Positions 1-5,540 of a stretch of 7,545 bases of DNA are shown here, piece by piece. The notes under the pieces are model-generated. The model ran no database searches. It had not been told where the DNA came from and saw only the letters and a program-made list of their open reading frames with translations. This DNA comes from Synergistaceae bacterium (GTDB lineage Bacteria > Synergistota > Synergistia > Synergistales > Synergistaceae). A program made the position numbers and the translations under genes. The stretch lies in the NCBI GenBank assembly GCA_031264605.1, contig JAISDQ010000175.1:1-7545 (forward strand), given 5' to 3'. The stretch's first letter is position 1. Each line of letters starts with the position of its first letter.

Positions 1-368
1 ACCTCGGCGGCCTCGCGAAACGCATCGAGGCGACGTCTCACAACATCGCCAACTTCAACACCCCCAGATACGCCCGCCGCGAGGTGTCGTTCGAGGATCA
101 GCTCAAAGAGGTAATAGACGCGCCGAGCCGGCTGCCGATGAAGCGCACCAGCGAGCGCCATTTTTCCAACGTGACGGAGGATATCGGCGCCGTAACGCCC
201 GCCAATCGCTCCGTGGGGTACGAGATATACAGGCTCGACTGGAACAACGTGGATCCTGAGACTGAGACCGCGAGGCTGACGGAGACGCGGATGTCATATC
301 AGGCGATGACGAGGCTCATGGGCCGCAAGATCGCGATGTATCGCAGGGCAATAGGAGGCGGCGCGTAA
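1..368 (+). CDS. flgB: Flagellar basal-body rod protein FlgB, 3' part (5' end outside window)
   Basis: FlgB is a proximal rod subunit of the flagellar basal body, assembled in the periplasm between the MS ring and the distal rod. The reading frame is open from base 3, upstream of any start codon in the window, so the gene begins before the window. The visible protein is 121 residues, against roughly 130-140 for the family, so only a short N-terminal piece is missing. Near its start it carries the rod-family N-terminal signature (ATSHNIANFNTPRYARREV), followed by the FEDQL segment typical of FlgB. The C-terminal helix (ETRMSYQAMTRLMGRKIAMY) fits the heptad-rich end used for rod polymerisation. 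The TAA stop lies one base before the flgC start, so the two genes are clearly co-transcribed. An internal GTG at 84 is in frame but is not the start, because the conserved signature lies upstream of it. Confidence 0.93.
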   Translation, partial: LGGLAKRIEATSHNIANFNTPRYARREVSFEDQLKEVIDAPSRLPMKRTSERHFSNVTEDIGAVTPANRSVGYEIYRLDWNNVDPETETARLTETRMSYQAMTRLMGRKIAMYRRAIGGGA

Positions 369-369
369 G

Positions 370-819
370 ATGAGAATTTTCAGGTCGATAGATATCGCCG
401 GAAGCGGGCTGACCGCGAATCGCCTGTGGATGGACACCATATCGGGCAATCTGGCGAACGTCAACACGACGCGCACGCCGGACGGCGGCCCTTATGTGAG
501 GCGAGTGCCGGTGTTTCAGGAGCGTCTCATGGAAGCGACCGGCGAGCAGGACAAGCGGCTCTCCAAAGGATGGTTCGGTTTTTATTCGGGCTCCGGCGTC
601 CGCGTGGCGGACATAGGCACCGACGCGACGCCTCCCAGGCTCGCCTATCAGCCCGATCACCCCGACGCGAACGAGGACGGTTACGTGGCGTATCCCAACG
701 TCAACGTGGTGCGCGAAATGGCCGATATGATGGTGGCGAGCAGGGCGTACGAGGCCAACCTCACGGTGGTGGAGACGGCAAAATCGGTCTGGAGCGGCGC
801 GCTCGACATAATGCGCTGA
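370..819 (+). CDS. flgC: Flagellar basal-body rod protein FlgC
   Basis: FlgC is the second proximal rod subunit of the flagellar basal body. The protein is 149 residues, close to the usual family length of about 135-150. Residues 1-40 hold the rod signature (SGLTANRLWMDTISGNLANV, then NTTRT), and the C-terminus has the paired conserved block VAYPNVNVVREMADMMVASR followed by AYEANLTVVETAK, which together form the helical rod core. The ATG at 370 follows the flgB stop by one base, and AGGAGG at 353-358, inside the flgB end, is a good ribosome site. fliE, which often follows flgC, is absent. A strong terminator begins 21 bases after the stop, so this transcript ends here. Confidence 0.96.
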   Translation: MRIFRSIDIAGSGLTANRLWMDTISGNLANVNTTRTPDGGPYVRRVPVFQERLMEATGEQDKRLSKGWFGFYSGSGVRVADIGTDATPPRLAYQPDHPDANEDGYVAYPNVNVVREMADMMVASRAYEANLTVVETAKSVWSGALDIMR

Positions 820-840
820 GTTCACGGCCAAGAAAACGCG

Positions 841-866
841 CGCCCGGCGTTGTCCGGGCGTTTTTT
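841..866 (+). terminator. Intrinsic terminator of the flgBC transcript
   Basis: A perfect 7-base-pair GC-rich stem (CGCCCGG at 841-847 with CCGGGCG at 854-860) closes a 6-base loop and is followed directly by six T (861-866). It lies 21 bases after the flgC stop on the same strand. This is a textbook Rho-independent terminator. Confidence 0.92.
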
Positions 867-880
867 AATCACTCAGGGTC

Positions 881-912
881 TAATTCCCCGCCCCTTGGGG
901 CGTTTCATGTCC
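881..912. repeat. REP-like palindrome, degenerate copy
   Basis: The hairpin CGCCCC-TT-GGGGCG at 889-902 sits in a context that matches the next element: TAAT before it, CCCCGCC-CTTG-GGCG in the core, and TGTCC after it. The 3' GGGG that would pair with the 5' CCCC is missing, so this looks like a decayed copy. The same orientation and shared flanks suggest duplication of one short element. Whether it recurs elsewhere in the genome cannot be seen from this window. Confidence 0.5.
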
Positions 913-926
913 TTGCCCTTGCCCCT

Positions 927-964
927 TAATACCCCGCCGCTTGCGGCGGGGAAATTTATTGTCC
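927..964. repeat. REP-like palindrome, intact copy with CTTG loop
   Basis: CCCCGCCG (932-939) and CGGCGGGG (944-951) form a perfect 8-base-pair stem closed by a CTTG tetraloop, flanked by TAATA and by a TTGTCC tail. No T-run follows on either strand, so it is not a simple terminator. Intergenic GC palindromes of this form (CCCCGC...CTTG...GCGGGG) are typical REP elements of many bacteria. That assignment is from memory of the family, not from a search. Confidence 0.6.
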
Positions 965-982
965 GAAGCGGCTTCGCGCTTC
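965..982. other. Short hairpin next to the PHP-operon promoter
   Basis: GAAGCG (965-970) pairs with CGCTTC (977-982) around a 6-base loop. A shorter alternative stem, GAAGC/GCTTC, exists at 965-975. It starts directly after the REP-like copy and overlaps the proposed -35 box. It may be part of the repeat unit or an operator. There is no further support for either. Confidence 0.4.
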
Positions 983-1008
983 AAAAAAGACGTTCGCTCT
1001 GATACAAT
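980..1008 (+). promoter_or_regulatory. Probable sigma-70 promoter of the PHP phosphatase-oxidoreductase operon
   Basis: TTCAAA (980-985, 4 of 6 consensus bases) and TACAAT (1003-1008, 5 of 6) are separated by 17 bases. This would start RNA near 1015, about 50 bases before the TTG start at 1068. The placement right after the flgBC terminator supports an independent transcript. Confidence 0.55.
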
Positions 1009-1067
1009 CAGCCACGTCGCGCTAATGCCGCGATTTTGGGGCAAAGCCCGAGATATGGGAGTGATTA

Positions 1068-1862
1068 TTGACGTATTACGACAGTCATGTGCATTCGGAA
1101 AATTCAAAGGACGGAGTTCCGTCGGTGGACGCCATCTGCGCGCGCGCGGTATCCATGGGTTTGAGCGGCGTCGCGATAACCGACCACGCGGACGTCGACA
1201 TGGGCCAGGCGGAACTTGAGGTATTGAAAAAACTCGAGGACGACGTGTCGGCCGCGAGGGAAAAATACGGCGGCAGGCTCGAAATTTCGATGGGGGTGGA
1301 ATTGGGCGAGGGGAACCACGTTCCGGCGCTCGCGGAGAAGATAACCTCGCGCGATTCGCTCGATTTCGTCATCGGCTCGATGCATCGCCAGCGGGAGAGA
1401 GAGGACTATTATTACCTCGACTACGAGCGCGAGAACCTGGACGACCTCATGCGGGGTTATTACAGGGAACTCCGGGAGGTGGTGCGCGGCGGGTGTTTCG
1501 ACGTCGTGGGGCACATAAATTATCAGGTCAGATATATGAGCGCGGCCACGCGCGCCAGGTTCGACGTCTCGCTTTATTATGACGCCCTGCGGGAGATTCT
1601 GGAGGACGTGGCCCGCGCGGGTAAGGGGATAGAGATAAACACGTCCGGCCTATGGCGCGGAGTGGGTTTCACGATTCCCACCCTCGAAGTCGTGAAGATG
1701 TTTCGCGACGCCGGAGGCGAGATAGTCACCACGGGCTCGGACGCTCACAGAACGGAACATATCGGGCTCAGACTCGGCGGCGCGCTGGAATGCCTCAGGG
1801 CGGCGGGTTTCCGCAGATACGCTTTTTTCAAGGGGCGGGAGCCTTTTTTCCACGATGTTTGA
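1068..1862 (+). CDS. PHP-family phosphatase, histidinol-phosphatase HisJ type
   Basis: The product is probably a cytoplasmic metal-dependent phosphatase. Characterised HisJ/HisK relatives hydrolyse L-histidinol phosphate to histidinol in histidine synthesis. The 264-residue protein matches the usual HisJ length of about 260-280. Metal-ligand motifs are all visible: DSHVHS (H7, H9), D15, TDHAD (D39, H40), GVELG (E78), GSMH (H106), GHIN (H149) and TGSDAH (D225, H227). The C-terminus FFKGREPFF also fits this subfamily. The start is TTG at 1068, chosen because GGGAG at 1057-1061 lies six bases upstream and it places DSHVHS right at the N-terminus as usual. The gene overlaps the next gene by 8 bases, so the two are translationally coupled. 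No other histidine-biosynthesis gene is visible, so the real substrate could be a different phosphomonoester. Confidence 0.85.
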   Translation: MTYYDSHVHSENSKDGVPSVDAICARAVSMGLSGVAITDHADVDMGQAELEVLKKLEDDVSAAREKYGGRLEISMGVELGEGNHVPALAEKITSRDSLDFVIGSMHRQREREDYYYLDYERENLDDLMRGYYRELREVVRGGCFDVVGHINYQVRYMSAATRARFDVSLYYDALREILEDVARAGKGIEINTSGLWRGVGFTIPTLEVVKMFRDAGGEIVTTGSDAHRTEHIGLRLGGALECLRAAGFRRYAFFKGREPFFHDV

Positions 1863-3333
1863 CGGCGGCCGGACGTACGGCGCCGTGATAATCGGCGCCG
1901 GAGTCGTGGGGTGCGCGGTCGCGCGCGAATTATCGCGCTACGACATAAAAACCGCGGTCATCGAAAAAGAGCCCGACGTCGGATGGGGGACGAGCTGCAG
2001 AAACAGCGGGGTGCTGCACTCCGGCATCAACTACCGGCCCGGCACGCGGCGGGCCGCGCTGTCCGTCTCAGGCAACGCCATGATGGACGCCGTCTGCTCC
2101 GATCTCGGGGTTTCGCTGCGCCGGACGGGAAAACTGACGATAGCGCTCGACGAAAACGACCTGCCGGGGCTGGAAAAACAGTACGAACAGGGAAAAGCCA
2201 ACGGCGTGCCAGGCATGGAACTGCTGGACAACGAGGCGATGCGGCGAATTCAGCCGGGCGTGGAGGGTATTTTGGGTCTGTGGACGCCGACGAGCGCGAT
2301 AATATCCCCTTATGGTCTGACGATCGCCCTGGCCGAGAACGCGCGCGAAAACGGCGTCGATTTTTACCTGTCGAACGAAGTGACGTCGATACGGAAAAAT
2401 TCCTCGGGAGTGTTCGAGATTATCACGCGCGACGGCGCGACGAATGGGCAAAACACCGTCAAAACAATTGCGCTCGTCAATTCGGCGGGGCTTTACTCCG
2501 ACGCGATGAGCCGAATGCTTGGCGTGGACGAAGGCGTGATATACCCTTGCAGGGGGGAGTACTTCATCCTCGACAGACGGCTGGAGGGCGAGCTTCGCAC
2601 GCTGCTCTACCCCGTTCCGGGGCCGAACGACCCCGGACTTGGCATACACCTCACCCTCACGGTCGACGGCAACATATTGATCGGGCCGAGCGCCGATTAC
2701 ATACCGGGCGACCGCAGGGAGGATTACTCTACCACCGCGCCGGTATTGTATGTCTTGCGCCGCGAGGGGCAGCGCTTGCTGCCCTCGCTTGGGGCGTCCG
2801 ACTACATCCGCAATTTCTCCGGCAACAGGCCGAAACAGACGCCGCCGGAAATCGGCGGCAACGCGGACTTTACTATAGAAGAAACGCGCGTGAGCGGTTT
2901 CATCCGCCTTCAGGGAATAGAAAGCCCCGGCCTCACCAGCGCCCCGGCCATAGCCGCCGAAGTGCGCGGCATGGTGGCGCGGCATATGGAGCTGCGCGAA
3001 AAGGAAAATTTCGTCCCGCGCCGCGCGGGATTGAACCGCCGTTTCGCCGACATGCCGAACGGGGAAAAGATAGAATTGTCGCGCGCCTGTCCCGATTACG
3101 GCGAGATAATCTGCCGGTGCGAGAACGTCACCAAAAAAGAAGTCCGCGACGCCATAGAAAACCCCCTCGGCGCTCGCACGCTGAAGGGGATAAAGTATCG
3201 GTCGAGGGCGATGATGGGCCGCTGCCAGAGCGGTTTTTGCCTCCCCAGAATCATGCGAATGCTGCGCGAGGATTACGGTTACCGGGGAAAATACGTCCCC
3301 GGCCTCACGGAACGGCTCGATATACCGCTTTAA
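1855..3333 (+). CDS. FAD-dependent oxidoreductase, GlpA/LhgO-like, with C-terminal BFD [2Fe-2S] domain
   Basis: This 492-residue protein belongs to the DAO-fold flavoproteins that oxidise glycerol-3-phosphate or 2-hydroxyacids. The N-terminal FAD fold shows VIIGAGVVG (G14, G16, G19) with the ribose-binding E37, then the family signature SCRNSGVLHSGINY at residues 47-60. NSAGLYSD (209-216), CRGEYF (232-237) and GIESPGLTSAPAIA (354-367) follow. The C-terminus has a BFD-like cluster site, C420-x-C422 and C457-x4-C462, as in anaerobic GlpA, which would pass electrons on. The ATG at 1855 lies inside the end of the PHP gene; GGGAG at 1837-1841 is a rather distant ribosome site. Relatives often sit with a second flavoprotein and a small DUF1667 protein. 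Neither is present, because a convergent gene begins 2 bases after the stop. The substrate is unknown. Confidence 0.88.
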   Translation: MFDGGRTYGAVIIGAGVVGCAVARELSRYDIKTAVIEKEPDVGWGTSCRNSGVLHSGINYRPGTRRAALSVSGNAMMDAVCSDLGVSLRRTGKLTIALDENDLPGLEKQYEQGKANGVPGMELLDNEAMRRIQPGVEGILGLWTPTSAIISPYGLTIALAENARENGVDFYLSNEVTSIRKNSSGVFEIITRDGATNGQNTVKTIALVNSAGLYSDAMSRMLGVDEGVIYPCRGEYFILDRRLEGELRTLLYPVPGPNDPGLGIHLTLTVDGNILIGPSADYIPGDRREDYSTTAPVLYVLRREGQRLLPSLGASDYIRNFSGNRPKQTPPEIGGNADFTIEETRVSGFIRLQGIESPGLTSAPAIAAEVRGMVARHMELREKENFVPRRAGLNRRFADMPNGEKIELSRACPDYGEIICRCENVTKKEVRDAIENPLGARTLKGIKYRSRAMMGRCQSGFCLPRIMRMLREDYGYRGKYVPGLTERLDIPL

Positions 3334-3335
3334 AG

Positions 3336-4439
3336 CTATTTTATATACCTGAGCGCCCCGTCCATGGCCGTCACGTATAAGCCGCCGGGGCCGAGCGCCG
3401 GGGCGGCGACGACGGCTCCGCCCGCGTCGGTTTTCCACAGGACGGCGCCGCTCTGCGCGTCGACGGCGTAGACGCTTCCGTTGTCGTTGCCGAAATAGAG
3501 GACTCCGGCCGACAGAGCGGGAGACGAGGCTATCCGTGCCCCCGTTTCGAGACTCCACGCTGCGTTTCCGGTCGCGGCGTCAAGGGCGTACAGCGTTCCT
3601 TTGATGTTGCCGAAATACACCTTGCCGTTTGCCGCGAGCGGCGAGCTTTCGATGGAACCGCCGGAGTCGAAGTTCCTTATCACCGCCTGATTTTTGATAT
3701 CAGCCGTGTACAGTTTGCCGTCCCAGCTTCCGAAATAGAGCATGCCGTTCGACACGGCGGGGCACGCCGTGATGGGGCCGCCCACTATGGCGCGCCATTT
3801 GAGCTTGCCCGTCGCAGCGTCGATGGCCATCATCTTGCCGTCGTGGTTGCCGATATATGCCGTTCCGCCAGAAACGGCCGGCGAACCGAACACCTCGCGG
3901 CCGGCCTTGTAACTCCACTTCCGCCATCCCGTCGATATGTCGACGCAATATACGTTCCCGTCGAGCCCGCCGAAATACGCGCACCCGTTGGCGACAGCCG
4001 GAGACGACGCCACGCTGTTGTGCGTGGTGTACTGCCATTTGAGCTTGCCGCCGCGTTTGTCGAGCGCGTAAAGTTTTCCGTCATACGCGCCGAACAGAAC
4101 GGTCTCGCCGGACACCGCCGGGGACGACGAAATCCAGTTCTCCGTCCTGAACGTCCAGAGCGTCTCGCCGCTCGACGCCGACACGGCGTAAAAGCCGCCG
4201 TCGTCCGAACCGAAATATACGGCCCCTTCCGACAGAGCCGGCGACGATTGTATCGGCTGAGATACATAAGTCTCCCACACCACATCGCCGCGCGCCCTGT
4301 ACTGCGCGGCCTGCGCCGCCGGCGCGCCCGTCCGCGCCGCCCCGCCGCGGAAAGTCGGCCATTCCTCGCCGCAGTATCCGGCCGCGCAAAAAATAACCGT
4401 CAACGACAGAGCCGTCATCAACCCGAAAATTTTTTTCAT
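3336..4439 (-). CDS. Exported PQQ-like eight-bladed beta-propeller protein
   Basis: The 367-residue product is an exported WD40/PQQ-type beta-propeller. Residues 1-24 form a signal peptide (MKKIF, then a hydrophobic core). No clean lipobox is seen. WPTFRGGAARTG (27-38) is the usual N-terminal motif of PQQ-repeat proteins. Residues 64-343 are seven consecutive repeats of exactly 40 residues, each of the type SSPAVS.G.VYFG..DGKLYALD...G...W. The last 24 residues plus residues 48-63 make the eighth repeat, with W55 in register, so the ring closes by joining N- and C-terminal strands. Blade 5 lacks the conserved tryptophan. The start at 4439 is chosen because GGAGGAG lies five bases upstream and the signal peptide follows. 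The ATG overlaps the upstream regulator stop (ATGA). A role as a scaffold or binding protein, as in BamB, is as likely as a PQQ enzyme; I see no decisive cofactor ligands. Confidence 0.88.
   Translation of the reverse strand: MKKIFGLMTALSLTVIFCAAGYCGEEWPTFRGGAARTGAPAAQAAQYRARGDVVWETYVSQPIQSSPALSEGAVYFGSDDGGFYAVSASSGETLWTFRTENWISSSPAVSGETVLFGAYDGKLYALDKRGGKLKWQYTTHNSVASSPAVANGCAYFGGLDGNVYCVDISTGWRKWSYKAGREVFGSPAVSGGTAYIGNHDGKMMAIDAATGKLKWRAIVGGPITACPAVSNGMLYFGSWDGKLYTADIKNQAVIRNFDSGGSIESSPLAANGKVYFGNIKGTLYALDAATGNAAWSLETGARIASSPALSAGVLYFGNDNGSVYAVDAQSGAVLWKTDAGGAVVAAPALGPGGLYVTAMDGALRYIK
3411..4250 (-). repeat. Seven in-register 120-base repeats encoding propeller blades
   Basis: The blade-coding DNA is periodic at exactly 120 bases. 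The CCGAAATA-like word encoding the YFG strand recurs near 3493, 3613, 3733, 3853, 3973, 4093 and 4213, with variants in the fourth and sixth copies. No insertion or deletion breaks the register. These are diverged protein repeats, not a CRISPR array or tandem satellite. Confidence 0.85.
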
Positions 4440-4822
4440 CGTAACTCCTCCTCGCCGCAATTGATCAGGCAGTCGCATATATCGCTGTTTTTTCCGTTTC
4501 CGGGGGACGCTTTGACGTGCGTTATCTCCAACTCTCCCTGCCTGTCGAGCGCGGTCAGAAGCGTCATCACCGACTCGCGCGACAGTCCGGTGGCTTCCGA
4601 TACAGCGGCGAGCGATACCTCGCCGCCCCCCCGGAAAAATCCCGCGACCTCGGTCGACATACATTTTATCCACGCGTCGAACATCTCCCGCATCTGGGGC
4701 GTTTGCGAGGACGCGAGGCGCGAGTTCACCACGGCGGTCTCGATCATCCGCGCCGTCACCAGTTCGAGAGACGATGCCAGTTTTTCGAAGCGCGCCTCCT
4801 TCGATTCAGTCTCCCCTTCCAT
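4436..4822 (-). CDS. Putative winged-helix (MarR-like) regulator with C-terminal cysteine cluster
   Basis: I do not recognise a named family with certainty. The 128-residue product has a helical, charged N-terminal half (about residues 5-63), then a likely winged helix-turn-helix at 68-103: EVSLAAVSEATGLSRESV gives helix, turn and recognition helix, and MTLLTALDRQGELEITHV gives the helix end and wing. The last 13 residues hold C116-x-C118-x3-C122, and C54 adds a fourth cysteine, which suggests metal or redox sensing. The ATG at 4822 is preferred because GGGGTG lies about seven bases upstream. An in-frame TTG at 4861 would add 13 residues but has no ribosome site. The stop overlaps the start of the propeller gene by four bases (ATGA), so the two proteins are made together. 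It probably regulates this operon, but its target and signal are inferred. Confidence 0.65.
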   Translation of the reverse strand: MEGETESKEARFEKLASSLELVTARMIETAVVNSRLASSQTPQMREMFDAWIKCMSTEVAGFFRGGGEVSLAAVSEATGLSRESVMTLLTALDRQGELEITHVKASPGNGKNSDICDCLINCGEEELR

Positions 4823-4863
4823 GCCAATCACCCCGGATAATCGTTTATGGCGATAAAACAAAA

Positions 4864-4873
4864 ATACATGTAT
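4864..4873. promoter_or_regulatory. Perfect palindrome in the regulator leader, possible operator
   Basis: ATACATGTAT is a perfect 10-base inverted repeat, 42 bases upstream of the regulator start. It lies just downstream of a perfect TATAAT on the minus strand (4884-4889). That is a natural place for autoregulation by the helix-turn-helix protein. A 10-base AT-rich palindrome can also occur by chance. Confidence 0.3.
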
Positions 4874-4883
4874 AATATAAAGA

Positions 4884-4889
4884 ATTATA
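4884..4889 (-). promoter_or_regulatory. Possible -10 box of the regulator-propeller operon
   Basis: The minus strand reads TATAAT here, in an AT-rich island (4857-4900) that contrasts with the GC-rich genes. It would start RNA near 4877, about 55 bases before the regulator ATG. No convincing -35 box is seen at 16-18 bases, so an activator or another sigma factor may be involved. TATAAT also occurs on the plus strand at 4871-4876. Confidence 0.35.
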
Positions 4890-4938
4890 TAACATTTTTC
4901 GCGCGATAAAGTACGCCGGAAAATACGTAATGAAAAGT

Positions 4939-4967
4939 TTGTGCGCGACGGCGGTATGTGTAATAAT
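4939..4967 (+). promoter_or_regulatory. Probable extended -10 promoter of cheW
   Basis: AATAAT (4962-4967, 5 of 6) is preceded by TGT (4959-4961), making an extended -10. TTGTGC (4939-4944) is a partial -35 at a 17-base spacing. RNA would start near 4974, leaving a leader of about 48 bases before cheW. The -10 box is embedded in a (TAA)4 run. Confidence 0.45.
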
Positions 4968-5021
4968 AATAATCATGATACGGGTCGGTAACCTTAGAAT
5001 TCGTGGCGGGGGGTAGATTAC

Positions 5022-5540
5022 ATGGCTGAGGCCGCGGTCAGATCGATCAAAAAGCGAACCGAGGGCGACGAAAGCGCCGCGATGGAACACGAAAGAACAT
5101 TGCTGGTGTTCGACCTTGTCGGAGAGTACTGCGGGCTGGATGTAAATCTTGTCAGAGAGATAGTCCATGTTCCGCCGAGAATTACCAGGGTACCCAACGC
5201 CCCGCATTACGTCAGAGGGGTAATCAATCTGCGGGGCACCGTCATACCGGTTCTCGACTGCGCCCTCAAGATGGGGAACCCGGAGACCGGCAGCACCAGC
5301 GAGTCGCGCATAGTGGTGGCCGAGTTCGAGGGCATACAGTTCGGCGTGCTGGTCGACGCCGTCAGAGAGGTGCGCAGCGTCAGGGATTCTCTCATAGAAT
5401 CCGAGGATTCTTCGAGCGCGGGCAGCATCGGAACGGAATACGTCATAGGTATAGCTAAAATGGAGGACGGCCGTCTCATAGTATTGCTCGACCTGGCTCA
5501 GCTTTTTGATATCACTGAACTCCTGGAGGAGGACAATTAG
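5022..5540 (+). CDS. cheW: Chemotaxis coupling protein CheW
   Basis: CheW is the cytoplasmic adaptor that joins chemoreceptors to the histidine kinase CheA. The 172-residue protein has a charged 24-residue extension, then the CheW fold (about 25-166). Visible landmarks are FDLVGEYCGLDVNLVREIV, RITRVPNAPHYVRGVINLRG with the invariant NLRG at 69-72, TVIPVLD, FGVLVDAVREVRSV and the final strand YVIGIAKMEDGRLIVLLDL. No kinase or receiver domain is attached, so this is a stand-alone CheW. The ATG at 5022 follows a G-run (GGGGGGT, 5008-5014) at eight bases. The internal ATG at 5082 lacks a ribosome site. The end of the gene contains GGAGGAGG, the ribosome site of the next gene, and its TAG stop overlaps that gene's start. 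No other che gene is in the window; flgBC lie 4 kb upstream. Confidence 0.95.
   Translation: MAEAAVRSIKKRTEGDESAAMEHERTLLVFDLVGEYCGLDVNLVREIVHVPPRITRVPNAPHYVRGVINLRGTVIPVLDCALKMGNPETGSTSESRIVVAEFEGIQFGVLVDAVREVRSVRDSLIESEDSSSAGSIGTEYVIGIAKMEDGRLIVLLDLAQLFDITELLEEDN
5525..5532 (+). promoter_or_regulatory. Strong ribosome binding site inside cheW that sets the start of the next gene
   Basis: GGAGGAGG sits in the last codons of cheW. It leaves only the ATT at 5536 at a normal spacing (about 3-6 bases depending on the register). The in-frame TTG at 5506 and CTG at 5515 lie upstream of it and cannot use it, and ATC at 5545 is 12 bases away. Confidence 0.7.

Noticed and set aside
932..951. The GC palindrome as a second intrinsic terminator
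   Set aside because: No T-run follows on either strand, and the flgBC terminator already lies upstream at 841-866.
1911..3380. A 489-codon open frame on the plus strand, offset from the oxidoreductase frame
   Set aside because: Its composition is Arg/Ala/His-rich and low in motif content, while the other frame carries all conserved flavoprotein motifs.
2068..3558. A 496-codon open frame on the minus strand opposite the oxidoreductase gene
   Set aside because: It is very rich in Arg, runs antisense to a gene with clear FAD and BFD motifs, and shows no recognisable domain. It is a by-product of high GC content.
3411..4250. Regularly spaced repeats that could suggest a CRISPR array
   Set aside because: The 120-base period encodes diverged 40-residue blades in one open frame. 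There are no identical repeats with unique spacers.
4440..4673. N-terminal extension of the propeller gene to 4673
   Set aside because: The extension is Arg-rich, overlaps the regulator in another frame and would bury the signal peptide, which has its own strong ribosome site.
3843..4856. A 337-codon plus-strand frame opposite the propeller and regulator genes
   Set aside because: It crosses two well-supported opposite genes and repeats in step with the 120-base blade period, as expected for a shadow frame.
4823..4861. TTG at 4861 as the regulator start
   Set aside because: There is no ribosome site before it and it lies inside the AT-rich promoter region. The ATG at 4822 has GGGGTG at normal spacing.
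5506..5535. TTG at 5506 as the start of the second PHP gene
   Set aside because: It has no upstream ribosome site, adds ten unconserved residues and overlaps cheW by 35 bases, while GGAGGAGG lies downstream of it.
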